A program made the translations under genes and the position numbers. The notes beneath the pieces were generated by a model. The model made no database searches. It saw only the letters and a list, made by a program, of their open reading frames with translations, and was not told the origin of the DNA. From positions 1 through 64,000 of the forward strand of contig QANZ01038626.1 in NCBI GenBank assembly GCA_003254925.1: 64,000 nucleotides of DNA. Direction: 5' to 3'. Source of the stretch: Chamaecrista fasciculata (Eukaryota > Streptophyta > Magnoliopsida > Fabales > Fabaceae). Below, in pieces: positions 47,787 to 59,757 of the stretch. How positions within the stretch are numbered: position 1 is the first letter of the stretch; every line of letters begins with the position of its first letter.

Positions 47787-47892
47787 AGAGAGAGAGAAAG
47801 ACCACCTCAGACTATCAGGGGACCAATTTGAGCATTTAGTCTACAGTCTACTCTAGCTTCAAATTTTAATTAGAATGACCAAAGTGTAATTT

Positions 47893-48756
47893 GGTCTCCT
47901 ATTTTTAGAATAAGTTACAATTTAACCCTTTATCTTTTTCTTATGATTTTGGTCCTATATTTTTTCCAAAAATTTCACTTATTAGTCCCAACTCTCAATG
48001 ACTGAATGTAGTCATATATATCTCTTTTCAAGTCCTATTGCAACGAGTTTAGAACTACATGTTACTATTAACGAGTCATTTTTTTGTTTAGTTGGATTCG
48101 TCAATAAATAAAGTCAAATTAAGCTAAAAAAATGAATTGTTGGTTTCATTATCAAACGAGCAAAATTAGTCATATCTCTCTCGTTTTAAGTCTGGTTGCG
48201 ACAAGTTCAAACTTACGGTTACTTTTGACAAGTCTTTCCGGTTGGAATTGTTAGCAAATGAGGACAAATCGAGCCTGAAAACGATTTTCCATAATTTTTT
48301 TGCCTTTTGATTTCAAAACAACTTTCGAGCTCGATTTGACTTCATTTGTTGACGTTCCCAACCGAATAGAAAAATGGCTCATCAAGAGTAACACATAGCA
48401 TATAGCTCTAAACTTGTCACAATTGGACTTGAAACTAAAAATATATGACTAACCTTGCTTTTTCTTTTTTTACTGTGAATCGAGCGACACACTTTCGAAG
48501 TCTAATTTGACATTGTTTGTTAACAATCTCAACTGGACAAAGAAATGACTCGTCAATAATAACTCATGACTCCAAACTCATCGCAATTAGACTTAGAACA
48601 AGAAAGATATAATCACCTTCAATCGTTTGGACTATGAAGTGTAACATTTGTGGAAGATATAGGACTAAAATCGCAAGAAAAAAGAAGATTAATGGCTACA
48701 TTACAATATACGGACCACAAAGATAAGGGATTAAAATTGCACACTTGACAAATTTT
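47893..48756. repeat. Palindromic element (family P), diverged copy
   Basis: Outer words atttggtctcctatttttag / taagggattaaaattgcac, and within each half the subunit words ttgcaacgagtttagaacta, tgttactattaacgag, ttagttggattcgtcaa, then reversed. It has the same fourfold plan as 26637-27491 but is clearly diverged. Confidence 0.65.
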
Positions 48757-49105
48757 AAGCTAACAAGATTATTATTTGAAATTTGAATTGAATTTTACTT
48801 TTATACTAGCTTGTAATTTTTTTAAAATATTTTTAAAGATATATGCTTTATTTTTTATTATAAGAACTTTTTCTTATCATCTTAATTATTTATTTATATA
48901 TTTGTTTGTCTCTCTTTTTCATATATAATATTTTACCCATAAGTAGTTGTTATGTGTAACAATATGTTTATTTTTAAGACAAATTCAAAAGGAGTAAAGA
49001 CTATAATGAAAGTTTAGCCGGATCAAATTGTACTTTTAACTAAACTTTTATGTGCAAAAATTTGTTTATACACAATTAGTAGAAGCAACTTTTGTATAAA
49101 ATTTT
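48757..49105. other. Intergenic, no feature seen
   Basis: AT-rich, nothing recognised. Confidence 0.4.
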
Positions 49106-49695
49106 GGGTAAATTATACATAAGGTCCTTGTGGTTTGGGGTATTTTTATTGGGATTGGATCCTTGTGGTTTGAAAAGTTGCAATTTGAGGACTTATGTTT
49201 GCTCCATTAGTAGAAAAGGGTTCTCTGTCCAAAATTGAACATAAATTTGGGCTAAAATACCATTTTAAAACCCAAACTATTATATTTTATGCATTTGACT
49301 TCTTGTTTCTATGAGGGAGAGACTTTGATGCAAAAACAAATTTTTTGAGGGCTTTGACTCTGGCTATTAAAATAATTTCTGATTTGATAGAATTCAAGAG
49401 ATCCTTTTACAATTATATTCAACTATTTTTTCAATAGCTAGAGTTCAAGTCCTTGAGAATTTTTGGTTTTTGCATCAATATCTCTCCCTCATAGAAATAA
49501 GGAGTCAAATGCATAAAAAAAAATAATAGTTAAGGTTTTAAAATGGTATTTTAGCACAAAATTTTGTTAAATTTTGGACGGAGAGCCCTTTTCTGCTAAC
49601 GGAGCAAACCTCAATCCCTAAGTTGTAACTTTTTAAACCACATGGACTCAATCCTAAAAACATCAGACTGTACAAACTTTCTGTGTAATTTACCC
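49106..49695. repeat. MITE with gggtaaattatacataagg ends, 590 bp
   Basis: Left arm gggtaaattatacataaggt and right arm actttctgtgtaatttaccc are inverted. Inner words are mirrored as well: tctatgagggagagactttg versus atatctctccctcatagaaa, and gcatttgacttcttg versus aggagtcaaatgc. Related by its end words to 6016-6512. Confidence 0.75.
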
Positions 49696-50143
49696 TAATT
49701 TCTTATTTTCACAAATCACTTTTACTTGCAGTCACTTGTGGCAAATATTTCTTCTGACGTCAAACAAGTATATTACTTATGAGAGAATTTTTTTTGCAAA
49801 GAAAATTGGGAATTTTTTTATTCTAAATATATAAAAGTTTAAATTACGGCTACTTGAATTCATATAGATTGAATTTCGTAAAGTACAAACTGTTATTAAT
49901 TATCGACAATTCTTGAAGTTAACATATGTGGGAAATTACTTTCTTATTTGCAATTTTCGTTGAAGAAAAAAGAATGGCAAATATATTGCAATTGAGTGAT
50001 TGACCTCACATAGTAGATTAGGTGCTTCCATGATTTATTGTGTTCCACACATTCATGATTTGCATTTATTAGCCGAATAATATTTATACAAAAAAAAAGT
50101 CACTTTAATTTAATGGCTCTATATATATATATATAGGATTTAT
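49696..50143. other. Intergenic, no feature seen
   Basis: AT-rich, nothing recognised. Confidence 0.4.
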
Positions 50144-50391
50144 CTAACATGTGCACTTAGGGCACATTTTAAGATTTATTTTGATTGGTTAATAGAGTAT
50201 CTTATATCTTGAAATCTATGAAAATTCATTTAAAAGATAATTTTTAATATTTGAAAACTCACTTGACTAATCAAAAGAAACTTTTAACATGTGCCCTAAG
50301 GGCACATNTTTAAAAAATAATTTTTAATGTTTGAAAACTCACTTGACCAATAAAAAAAAACCTTAACATCTACCCTAAGAGCACATGTTAG
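50144..50391. repeat. Small MITE with ctaacatgtgc ends, 248 bp
   Basis: ctaacatgtgcacttagggc at the left is mirrored by accctaagagcacatgttag at the right. An internal copy of the right end (aacatgtgccctaagggcac, about 50287-50306) means the right part is directly duplicated (50240-50306 and 50312-50391). Contains one ambiguous base at 50307. Confidence 0.7.
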
Positions 50392-51123
50392 AAGGACACT
50401 AATTGTTATATGAAAAGTACTAAGATATATATAACAGAAATCTGAAAAGAAAAAGTAAACAAATAATGGTTTTGTCATAAATATGAAAATGTGAGCAATT
50501 ATAAATCAGTTAAAGATTGTTATAATTCATAATGTTGAGTTGTTCACTACTACTTTTACATTTCAAAGTAAAATGATACGATCTTTAACTGAAGTTTTAA
50601 GAAAAATGATTAGCTAAATCAAGAGTTTAAAAAGTCAAATCAACTCAAATTTCATAATTATAAGAATATTTGGTACGAGTAACAATCATATATATATTCA
50701 TCTCAAAATATAATTAATAAAATTAAATTGTGAGCAATTAGAAGTTGGTGTTCCCATAATGTGGTTGGTCCCCACACCGATCTGTACAACCAATGCAGAG
50801 CACACGGATGTTTGTAACAGATATTCTCGGATTCTTTTTGGAGTTTTCAATAATCTCACAAACCTTAATTAATTAATTACTTAATTTGATTTTAATTAAT
50901 GCACACTCACTAAGAAATACCACGTGAGATTTGCATGTTTCATTGGTCCGTCTCGTAATCCAATTATCCATGTGCATCCCTACGTTCCATTCTGTCCTCC
51001 TCGTGATATTTCATTCCGCCCCATCGTGAATATTATAGTTTTATGATTAAATTTAATAAATTGATCATTGAAAATAATATATGGCTCAATTTTACTTATA
51101 AAATAAACCATTTTAAAATTTAA
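50392..51123. other. Intergenic, no feature seen
   Basis: No coding signal. A slightly GC-richer patch at 50755-50830 and another at 50930-51030 carry no recognisable gene. Confidence 0.4.
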
Positions 51124-51396
51124 TTTCTAAAATGGATTAGTCTAAGATGCAAAGTTTGATTCTTGATATGGGATGCAAAGTCTGATGTGGCATAATTATA
51201 GTCAATTGATGAAATTTAATGCTGAAAAATAATAAAAAAATAATAATTTTGTTAACCAATCAAAACTGTGTATGAAGTCACACCATGAGTTACATACAAC
51301 TAACTTTTTCACGTGTCATTATTTTATTGGCTTATGACCCATTGTATCCCATGTCAAGAATTAAACTTTGCATTATAGACTAACCCTTCTAAAATA
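51124..51396. repeat. MITE with terminal inverted repeats, about 273 bp
   Basis: Left tttctaaaatggattagtct then gatgcaaagtttgattcttg; right caagaattaaactttgcatt then agactaacccttctaaaat. The arms pair over about 60 bp; the left arm contains a short internal duplication (gatgcaaagt twice). Confidence 0.7.
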
Positions 51397-51426
51397 TGTA
51401 ATTACAATTACTTTAATCACTCTTTT

Positions 51427-51542
51427 TTTTGTTGTTGCCCAAAGTATCCCTAGCTCGACAGGTCAATGACTAGGCGGGATTCGAACTCCTGACACTTGCT
51501 TAAGTCACCTAGTGAGTAAGCCACTAGACCAACTGAAATTGG
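51427..51542 (-). mobile_element. tRNA-derived SINE, 116 bp, with 14-bp target duplication
   Basis: On the minus strand the head reads cagttggtctagtggcttac (A-box-like) and later gagttcgaatcccgcct (B-box), as in tRNA-derived SINEs, and it ends in a caacaacaaaaaaaa tail. Identical flanks ttaatcactctttt lie at 51413-51426 and 51543-51556. It is too short and lacks cloverleaf pairing to be a functional tRNA gene. Confidence 0.8.
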
Positions 51543-52125
51543 TTAATCACTCTTTTAAAGATACTAACTAAATTATAATAATAAATTTGATGTGAATTTG
51601 TAATTTATTGATTTGTACTTACACTCAATAGTTGAAGTTTAAAAAATTATATTTTTTTATTAAATTTAGATTAATATATTGATAAAATAATCAAATTAAC
51701 TATAATTGCATATCTCAAGACTACATCTTAATTTTTTTAATGATTAAAATAAAATATCAATTATATATATATATATTAAGGACTAAATCATTAATATATC
51801 ATATATAATTTTATTCCCCAGTTTAAACATTTTTCAATTCTTCTAATTTGGAATTCCACTATGCTTCCATGTAATTTAAAAAAAAAATAGTGAGATTTTT
51901 TAGATATTTACTTTGAGATTTATCAATTATATAATATAATAGCATTTTTNATAAAAGAAAATTTATATACTATAATATCATATACCCTAATTATCAATTC
52001 ATTTCAAATAAATATAAAGTAATTGGGATAATATTTATATCTACTCGATATGTGATAATTTCTTTTCACTACCCTTATACTTTATCTAATATCCGATATC
52101 TAACATATACGAAATATCTTCTATG

Positions 52126-52330
52126 AAGCCAACAAAGGTTGACCCAGTTGGTAAGGAGTCAACTTATAACCCACAAGGGTCGTGAGTTCGAATCATACTG
52201 CCGATGTGAGGGCCTTGTTGGTAGGCGATCTATAAGTACCTCTGTAAGTGCTCATAGAACCTGGAGCCATGCCCTGACCTTGGTGAACCAGGCCCCAACT
52301 CATTTAAACTTTTTGTTACAAAAGAAAAAA
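52126..52330 (+). mobile_element. tRNA-derived SINE (Au-SINE-like), about 205 bp
   Basis: ggttgacccagttggtaagg (A-box region) and tcgtgagttcgaatcat (B-box region) sit about 40 bp apart, followed by a SINE-like body with ctggagccatgccctgac. The A-rich end is bordered by aaatatcttcaatg (52331-52344), which matches aaatatcttctatg at 52112-52125 in 13 of 14 positions, a target duplication. Confidence 0.8.
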
Positions 52331-52344
52331 AAATATCTTCAATG

Positions 52345-53338
52345 GACAAATTCCCCAAATACTCTTCTAAATTATCATCCTTAGAAAGATATAGATGACT
52401 TGGAGTGTTAAGACCTATCTTTTAATTATAGTTTGAAGGAGATAGTATCCAACTCCTTAGGGTATGTTTGGATGGGGTGTCAAGGGGAGAATAGAGAGGA
52501 GAGAAGGGACAAAAGGTAAAAAAAATTATGTTTGAATGTTTTTTGAGGGGAGAGTGAAGTGAATAAAGGGGGACACCAAAGCACCCCTTGGTACCTCAAA
52601 ATCCAATTTTTGCTAGCACCCCAAATTGGGGGTCCAAGGAAGGAGAAGACACTTTATAATTTTTTGAGCCCTAATATTTTGACAATCAATTACTAAATTG
52701 CTATCCAATTGACATAGGGATAATATGGTAAGGCGCTTGTTTGATTTGTATGCTAACTTATTAGCTAGTTCAAATATTATTTTATTTTTATATATTAATG
52801 AAATTGAATCTGATAAAAAGAATTAATTTTAAAATGTATAAATTTGTAATTGAATTTTCATTGTGAAAGATATCCATATTTAATATTCGATAATATTTTA
52901 AATAAAAATATGTACTAGAAAATTAAGATAAGTTAGGGATTTTATATTAGTTCTAATAGTGTGTGGAAGAGTTGTGTTAAAGCGCCAAAGATGAAACAAG
53001 CAAGGGAGAAATTTACAATAGTGGCCTTGCTAAACTACTCCAATGCTTAATTTAGATAGTATTTGAGAGAAGTCCTCAAGAAGAGAGTAAGAAAATGTAT
53101 AGCTAACTTTTTTAAGGTTTTGAAAATGAATTTATATAGGGTGAAACTCTGAGAAGAGTCGGTCAATCACTATGGGGCGTGTCTCCAAAATATATGTGAT
53201 ATGGATCTTGAAAATCTCAGGGAGCATAACAAAAACATAATAGATAATTGAGAGTTAATGGATCGCTTGTAGACCACAACAATTAACACTAGTCTCCCCT
53301 CCCACTAAAGAGGAATGGAGGGCGTGTAGGAGGGTTAT
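52345..53338. other. Intergenic, no gene seen
   Basis: A stretch at 52457-52590 (gggtatgtttggatgggg, ggagagaagggac, gcaccccttgg) may be an eroded inverted-repeat element. Nothing else recognised. Confidence 0.4.
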
Positions 53339-53509
53339 GGATCCTCTGCTGTATAATTTTGGTGTTGTCATGTTGTTCATCAAATTTATATGGTTAATTT
53401 TTCATCATGTGGTAGGCTCATATTGTTTAAACTCAAAACACATAAAATTTTAAAAACTAAAATGAGCACATATAGGATGAACAACACCAAAATTATACAA
53501 CAGAGGATC
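53339..53509. repeat. Small MITE with ggatcctctg ends, about 171 bp
   Basis: ggatcctctgctgtataatt plus ttggtgttg at the left is mirrored by caacaccaaaattatacaac plus agaggatc at the right, about 30 bp with few mismatches. Confidence 0.7.
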
Positions 53510-53640
53510 TATAGCTGTGTAGGAATATCACCCGAGAAATGGGATATATATCACTAGTCCCTGATCATTGAAGAGGAATAGAAGATCAAGCGATCCAAGA
53601 AACAAAGCGACCAACCCTTATATATCATGTACAATAAAAG

Positions 53641-54435
53641 ATAGTTTAAAAACCTAATTTGGTCCTTAATGTTTACCCAAAGTTTCATTTTGGTCCTTAA
53701 TATATTTTTGTTTCATTTTGGTCCTTAATGTTTTCTAAAAGTTTCATCATTGGTCTCTAACTATTGGATATGGTCATATCTCTCGTTTCAAACCCGAATG
53801 AGGTTAACTCAAAGCTACAAATTAAACTTGATGAGTTCTTTTTTTATTTAATTTGAGGCATTAGCAAACGAGGTCAAATCGAGCCCGAATATGGACCGTT
53901 TGTTTCATAAATTTGATCATATCTCTCTTGATTCAAATATAATGCAATGAAATCAGAGTTGCAAATTATTCTTGACGAGTTCTATTTCTATCCATTTGGG
54001 GCTATTAACAAATGAGGTCAAATAATACTCCAAAAACGAGTTTGGTCAAAACATAAATATTAACTTTCCGAGTACTATTTGACGTCATTTGTCAATAGTC
54101 CCAACTAGATAAAAAAAGAACTTGCAAGAGTAATTTGTAGCTCTGATTCCGCATTCAAACATAAAATGAGAGAGATATGACCAAACTCATGAAACAAACG
54201 ACCCATTTTTTAGCTTGATTTTATGTTCCTCATTTGCCGATGATTTGAACTAAGAAAAGAAAGAACTTATCAAATTTAACCTGTAACTTTGATTTAATTA
54301 CATTCGAATTTGAAATAAGAGATATATGACCATATTCACTAGTTAGGGACCAACAAAAAAGCTTTTAGGAAACAATAAGGATCAAAACAAAAAGAAAAAG
54401 ATATTAAAGACCAAAACAAAAATAAATTTTTGACG
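53641..54435. repeat. Palindromic element (family P), near-complete copy
   Basis: Outer arms gtttaaaaacctaatttggt and aataaatttttgacgt. Both halves carry the subunit words (gatatggtcatatctctcgt, gatgagttctttttttattt, aacgaggtcaaatcgagccc) and their inverses in the order seen at 26637-27491. It ends about 390 bp before the subtilase start codon, so it lies in that gene's upstream region. Confidence 0.78.
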
Positions 54436-54828
54436 TAAAGAAATATGTAAAAAAAATAATATTATTTATAAAATGGTTAAAAAAGTTAGTTAAAAATGTG
54501 AAAGCAAAAGGAGATGTAAAAGAGTGATTTGATATTTGATTATTGAGGAAGAGACATTGGGATTTGGAAAAGGAAGAGAGGAAAGACAAGATAAACAAAT
54601 GAAGTATTAGGTCCCTCTTGTCTCTCTTGAGTCTTCAATGTTGCATTATGCCGCTGGGCGCTGAGTGCTGACTCATCTCATACACCTCTCTCTTTCATTC
54701 TCACACAGACACAATTTAACGTCTTCTTTCAAATTTTCAACTCTCATCCATCCACACACCCCACTAACTATATCACTTCACTCTCACCACTCAATTTCTC
54801 CTCCATTCTTCAACACAACAAAAAAAAA

Positions 54829-57171
54829 ATGACTTCCTCTCTTCTCAATCGTACTTACCCATTTCTTTCTTCCTTCTTTTTCTTCATCTTCTTCATCTTC
54901 TTCTCTCAAAGTTTCAGTCTTTTCACTCCTCAATCTTCCAAAACCTTCATCTTCCGAGTCCACTCTCAATCCAAGCCGTCCATTTTCCCTACCCATTACC
55001 ACTGGTACACCTCCGAATTCGCTGAACCGACCCGAATCCTTCACGTTTACAACAATGTCTTCCATGGCTTCTCTGCTTTTCTCACTCAAAACGAAGCCTC
55101 CTCTGTTTCCCGCCATCCCTCTGTTCTCGCCGTCTTCGAAGATCGCCGGCGTTCTCTCCACACCACTCGCTCCCCGCAATTCCTCGGCCTCCGAACGCAG
55201 CGCGGCCTCTGGTCGGAATCCGACTACGGCTCCGACGTCATCGTCGGAATCTTCGACACCGGAGTCTGGCCGGAGCGCCGGAGCTTCTCCGACGTGAATT
55301 TAGGCCCAATTCCTCGCCGGTGGAAAGGGGTTTGCCAGACCGGCGTTAAATTCGTCGCCGGAAACTGCAACAAGAAGCTCATCGGAGCGAGATTCTTCTC
55401 TAAAGGTCACAAGGCAGGTTCTAGTGGTCCCGGTCAGATGAACCCAATTAATGAAACTATTGAATTCTTGTCACCCAGAGACGCCGACGGCCATGGCACC
55501 CACACGGCGTCGACGGCGGCCGGCCGATACGCCTTCAAGGCGAGCATGTCGGGTTACGCCGGAGGAATTGCGAAAGGCGTCGCTCCCAAAGCTCGTCTCG
55601 CCGTTTACAAAGTCTGCTGGAAGAACTCCGGCTGCTACGATTCCGACATCCTCGCGGCGTTTGACGCCGCCGTCGCAGACGGCGTTGACGTCATCTCGTT
55701 ATCCATCGGCGGCGGAGACGGCGTCGTTTCGCCATACTACCTCGACCCAATTGCCATCGGGTCATACGGCGCCGTCGCGAAAGGCATCTTTGTGTCTTCC
55801 TCCGCCGGCAACGACGGTCCAAGTGGAATGTCAGCGACGAATTTAGCTCCGTGGCTGACCACCGTCGGCGCCGGAACCATCGACCGCGATTTCCCAGCCG
55901 AGGTTGTTCTCGGCGACGGCCGGAAGCTCGCCGGCGTGTCGCTTTACTCCGGCGTCCCGTTAAACGGCAAAATGTATCAGTTAATTTACCCGGGAAAATC
56001 TGGGTTTCTCGCAGATTCACTCTGTATGGAAAATTCACTCGATCCAAAATCCGTGAAAGGAAAAATCGTAATTTGTGACAGAGGGAGTAGCCCACGAGTT
56101 GAAAAGGGACTCGTCGTGAAAAAAGCAGGTGGGGTTGGAATGATTTTAGCGAATGGACTTTCTAACGGTGAAGGATTAGTCGGAGATGCTCATGTTCTTC
56201 CAGCATGTGCCGTCGGAGCAAATGAAGGAGAAGCAATCAAAGCTTATATAAAATCCTCTGTAAATCCCATAGCTACAATTGATTTCAAAGGTACAATCTT
56301 GGGAATTAAACCGGCTCCGGTTCTGGCTTCGTTTTCGGCTCGAGGACCAAACGGGTTGAACCCGGAGGTTCTTAAACCGGATTTAATCGCTCCCGGAGTG
56401 AACATTCTGGCGGCTTGGACCGGCGCGGTTGGACCCACCGGTTTAGACTCTGATTCGCGAAGAACAGAGTTTAATATATTGTCGGGTACTTCTATGGCTT
56501 GTCCTCACGTGAGTGGTGCGGCGGCGCTATTGAAATCGGCGCATCCTGATTGGTCGCCGGCGGCGATAAGATCGGCGATGATGACGACGGCGACGGTGGT
56601 GGATAATCGGAATTTACCATTGATTGATGAAGCCACCGGGAATGCTTCCACGCCTTATGATTTTGGTTCTGGGAATCTGAATTTGGGTCTCGCTATGGAT
56701 CCTGGATTGGTGTATGACATCGCCGGAAAAGACTATGTTAATTTCATGTGTGGAATTGGGTACGACGAGAAGGAGATTCAGGTGATTACACGTGTGCCGG
56801 TGAGTTGTCCGGCGAGGAAGCCGGCGCCGGAGAATCTGAATTACCCGTCGTTCGTCGCTCTGTTTTCGACGGCGTCAAAAGGGGTGGCCACAAAGACGTT
56901 TATCCGGACGGTGACGAACGTGGGTCCGGCGAGGTCGGTTTACAAGGTCACGGTGAAGTCTCCGGCGAGAGGGGTCACGGTGGCCGTCAAGCCAACGGAG
57001 CTTGCATTCTCGGTGGGGGTAAAAAAACTAAGTTTCGCCGTGACAGTGACGGCGGATAGCCGGAAATTGGTGTTTGGAGAGTCCGGGGCGGTTTTCGGGT
57101 CGGTATCTTGGTCGGACGGGAAGCATGTAGTTCGGAGCCCCGTGGTGGTGACTCAAATAGTTCCGTTATAA
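54829..57171 (+). CDS. SBT1.6: Subtilisin-like serine protease, SBT1.6 type
   Basis: An uninterrupted 780-aa frame; single-exon structure is usual for plant subtilases. An N-terminal signal peptide (hydrophobic 12-30) is followed by an inhibitor-type propeptide (about 38-115, ending SLHTTRSPQFLGL). The S8 catalytic domain has Asp143 (FDTGVWPE), His222 (DGHGTHTAS), oxyanion Asn328 (SSSAGNDGP) and Ser555 (GTSMACPHVSG), all present. A protease-associated insert lies about 380-470 and a fibronectin-III-like C-terminus from about 670. Blocks such as FPTHYHWY, SPYYLDPIAIGSYGA and KIVICDRGSSPR match the SBT1.6 (SLP2) subgroup as I remember it. The enzyme is expected to be secreted to the cell wall and self-process between prodomain and catalytic domain; its substrate is unknown. 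The frame is GC-rich compared with the flanks, and the ATG follows an A-run (54821-54828). Confidence 0.95.
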   Translation: MTSSLLNRTYPFLSSFFFFIFFIFFSQSFSLFTPQSSKTFIFRVHSQSKPSIFPTHYHWYTSEFAEPTRILHVYNNVFHGFSAFLTQNEASSVSRHPSVLAVFEDRRRSLHTTRSPQFLGLRTQRGLWSESDYGSDVIVGIFDTGVWPERRSFSDVNLGPIPRRWKGVCQTGVKFVAGNCNKKLIGARFFSKGHKAGSSGPGQMNPINETIEFLSPRDADGHGTHTASTAAGRYAFKASMSGYAGGIAKGVAPKARLAVYKVCWKNSGCYDSDILAAFDAAVADGVDVISLSIGGGDGVVSPYYLDPIAIGSYGAVAKGIFVSSSAGNDGPSGMSATNLAPWLTTVGAGTIDRDFPAEVVLGDGRKLAGVSLYSGVPLNGKMYQLIYPGKSGFLADSLCMENSLDPKSVKGKIVICDRGSSPRVEKGLVVKKAGGVGMILANGLSNGEGLVGDAHVLPACAVGANEGEAIKAYIKSSVNPIATIDFKGTILGIKPAPVLASFSARGPNGLNPEVLKPDLIAPGVNILAAWTGAVGPTGLDSDSRRTEFNILSGTSMACPHVSGAAALLKSAHPDWSPAAIRSAMMTTATVVDNRNLPLIDEATGNASTPYDFGSGNLNLGLAMDPGLVYDIAGKDYVNFMCGIGYDEKEIQVITRVPVSCPARKPAPENLNYPSFVALFSTASKGVATKTFIRTVTNVGPARSVYKVTVKSPARGVTVAVKPTELAFSVGVKKLSFAVTVTADSRKLVFGESGAVFGSVSWSDGKHVVRSPVVVTQIVPL

Positions 57172-58128
57172 AGTAGAGTTTTTTTTTTTTTTTAATGTTT
57201 ATGCAGTTTAGTTAATTTTATTTTTTCCTGGTTCATTGGAATTAGGAAATAGCTAGTTTGAATACTGAAAGTGTTGCGTCTTTTTTTGTTGGGTGTTTCA
57301 ATATTTTGTCTAAATTAGATCGATCCATGTCTCCCACTTATAGATTCTCAATATATATATATATATATATACAGAGAATGAAGTTCATCTTGTTAGTGAA
57401 GATTGGGGAATTATTTGGTGTGCATGTGAAGATATAGTAGCAGAATTTTAGTGATGAGTGTGGAAATTAGTGTATAGTTTGGTGAATCATGGATTGACAT
57501 TTGACAACATTAGCAACGTTAAAGTCGCCGAGCGTTATGGGATTATTTTTGTCTATTATTGACTCTTAAACTGACTTTTTCTGTTGATCACTCCTGGCTA
57601 CCACTATATATCTTAAATTCCACCTTTCAAGTTTCAACGCTATTATATATCTTGTCTCCATGCATTATACCTAGGTTTCACTCATTGTCTTAGAATTATT
57701 GTTTTGAAGGGAAGTTGTCATTAATCAGAACGTCTCTCAATAATGTTGCATTCTTATATGAGTTTAGTAGACTTGTTCTATGCATAATATTACACTTTAT
57801 GATCATTGAAAGAATGTTACAAGAACTTCTTGGTTTCCTGTTTATTTTCTTTTATTTAGAAAGTGCTTGTAACTTTAATTGTATTACATTCTATCCTTAG
57901 TACATATTGTGTGAAAACAATTGTAATTGTTTAAATTATATATTCAAAAAAAAAAAACTTGTCCAAGGATTTTTTTTATCCCCAATTTTCTACTCTCCTA
58001 AGTGCAATTTGAATTGAGCACAAGAGGAACAACATTATCAATGGAAAATAAGAATCAAGCTTATGTGAAATGAGGAAGTTGAGAATGGTGGGTGTATACT
58101 AATTAGAGCTATAAAGCTCTTCCAATAA
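57172..58128. other. 3' region of the subtilase gene and intergenic DNA
   Basis: Begins with a T-run directly after the stop codon and a (TA)n at about 57351-57371. AT-rich thereafter, with no second gene seen. Confidence 0.5.
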
Positions 58129-58136
58129 GTACTATG

Positions 58137-58482
58137 CTAAGAAGCATGGACACTTCATTTTGAGGGCGTGTCGCCGTGTCGGACACGTGTCGGTGTCCGA
58201 CACCCGTACGACACTGACACGACACATATTCATAAATTTTAAAATATAAATCAATTTTTTGTGACTTTAACATGACATATAAGTGAAAATAATAATACAT
58301 ATGACATATATTATGAATAAAACTTGTAATTTTTAAATTTTTCATTAAAAATTATGAATATTTAATTATTTTTATATATAAATATATGCCGTGTCGTGTC
58401 GCGTAATTTTGAGAGTCTAGCGTGTCGCTGTGTCCGTGTCCGTGTCGTGTCCCGTGTCCGTGTCAGTGTCCATGCTTCCTAG
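58137..58482. mobile_element. MITE rich in GTGTC words, 346 bp, 8-bp target duplication
   Basis: Ends ctaagaagcatggacac and gtgtccatgcttcctag are inverted, flanked by gtactatg (58129-58136 and 58483-58490). Subterminal DNA is packed with gtgtcg/cgacac words in both senses around an AT-rich centre. The 8-bp duplication suggests a hAT-type mobiliser. Degenerate relatives are at 1876-2170 and ending near 6945. Confidence 0.85.
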
Positions 58483-58604
58483 GTACTATGAGATTGAAGT
58501 TCTGTGATACTTTTTCGATGATCATATCAGTAAAGAGAAATAAAAAAGAATAAAAATCAAGATAATAGAGATTACAGAACAAATATTGTTAGATAGAGAG
58601 ACAA

Positions 58605-58960
58605 AATAGGCAAAAAAAAAAAAGTATTCTTTGTATCCTCAAAGGATGTAGTTACTTTTATTTGTACCCTAAAAGTTATTTTTTATCAATTATATCCCCA
58701 GAGTATGAGATTAGTTTTAGTTATACTTCCAATATTTTTTTGTAGTTAATTATACCCTCAATGTTTTATATTTGGGTAAATTGTACTCTCAAATTATACC
58801 CTCTAATTTGGTGGTACAATTGACACAAAAAAAAAATTGAAGGTATAATTGACTCAAAAAAATTTTGAATGTATAACTGAAACTGACGTTAGATTTGGGA
58901 TACAATTGACCAAAAAAAACTTTAGAAATACAACTAAAAATTAACGTATAAGAGAAAACA
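58605..58960. repeat. Degenerate inverted-repeat element
   Basis: tatatccccagagtatgaga and ttaattataccctcaatg on the left are mirrored by gaaggtataattgactc and gatttgggatacaattgacc on the right. It resembles the arms of the MULE at 44271-46009 in wording, but the ends are eroded. Confidence 0.45.
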
Positions 58961-59757
58961 TAAATAAAGTGCTCATAAGATAAGAAAAAGGAGTGACATG
59001 CAGTTACAATGCAAGTAGTTACATACAGTTGACGATCATAGGCTACCTTATCCTTAATGCACTTTATAACATCCATAAATTTTACTGCCATCACATAAAA
59101 TTCTCAAAATTCAAACGTTATCACACACCCACAGTTACACTAATTAAGTAGTATATATAACTGACTCTTAAACTTAGAAAACTTGGATATATATTATATC
59201 TTCATAATTATGGATGATGATGATAGATATTGTTAATAACTAGTTTTGAAGGGCTTGTAAGTGTTGAGGTCCAAGACAAGTCCAGCCACATACAGATCCA
59301 ACAGCAGCAGCCAGAGAAACGAAGAAACAAGTGAGGCTAAGAATTTGAAGCCCAAGCCATCGTGAAGTCCAAGGTGTTATATTCTTTTGAGTGATGTACA
59401 TTTCGATAGGGAAATACACAGTTAAAGGCCAAAACCCAAAAGCTCCAAGTAATCCAACCACATCATTGAAGAATGGCATCAACATGGCAATTAAGGTTGT
59501 GGTCACAACGAACATGGTTCTCCATGATAGACGAAATAGGTTCACTTGGAATTGGAACACTCTTTTATTATATTATTTAATATTTAATGGGAAGAAGAAT
59601 GGGATTGGTACCTCGTACTCTCTTGTCATGAAATCACTCTTGGCCCACTTTTGTGAGCTCCATTTCTCCACAAATGCAAACAAAGGTTGAGAGAAAACCT
59701 GCACTTATATATATGTATCCACAACCATTTCAAGCTCTTAATCAAAACTCTTATGAT

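Noticed and set aside
51427-52330. B-box-like GTTCGAATC words as possible tRNA genes
   Set aside because: No cloverleaf can be drawn, the heads are extended by SINE bodies, and target duplications flank both.
54784-56438. Several open frames of 64-134 codons antisense to, or in other frames of, the subtilase gene
   Set aside because: They arise from GC-rich codon use of the real gene, have no domains, and overlap its conserved catalytic blocks.
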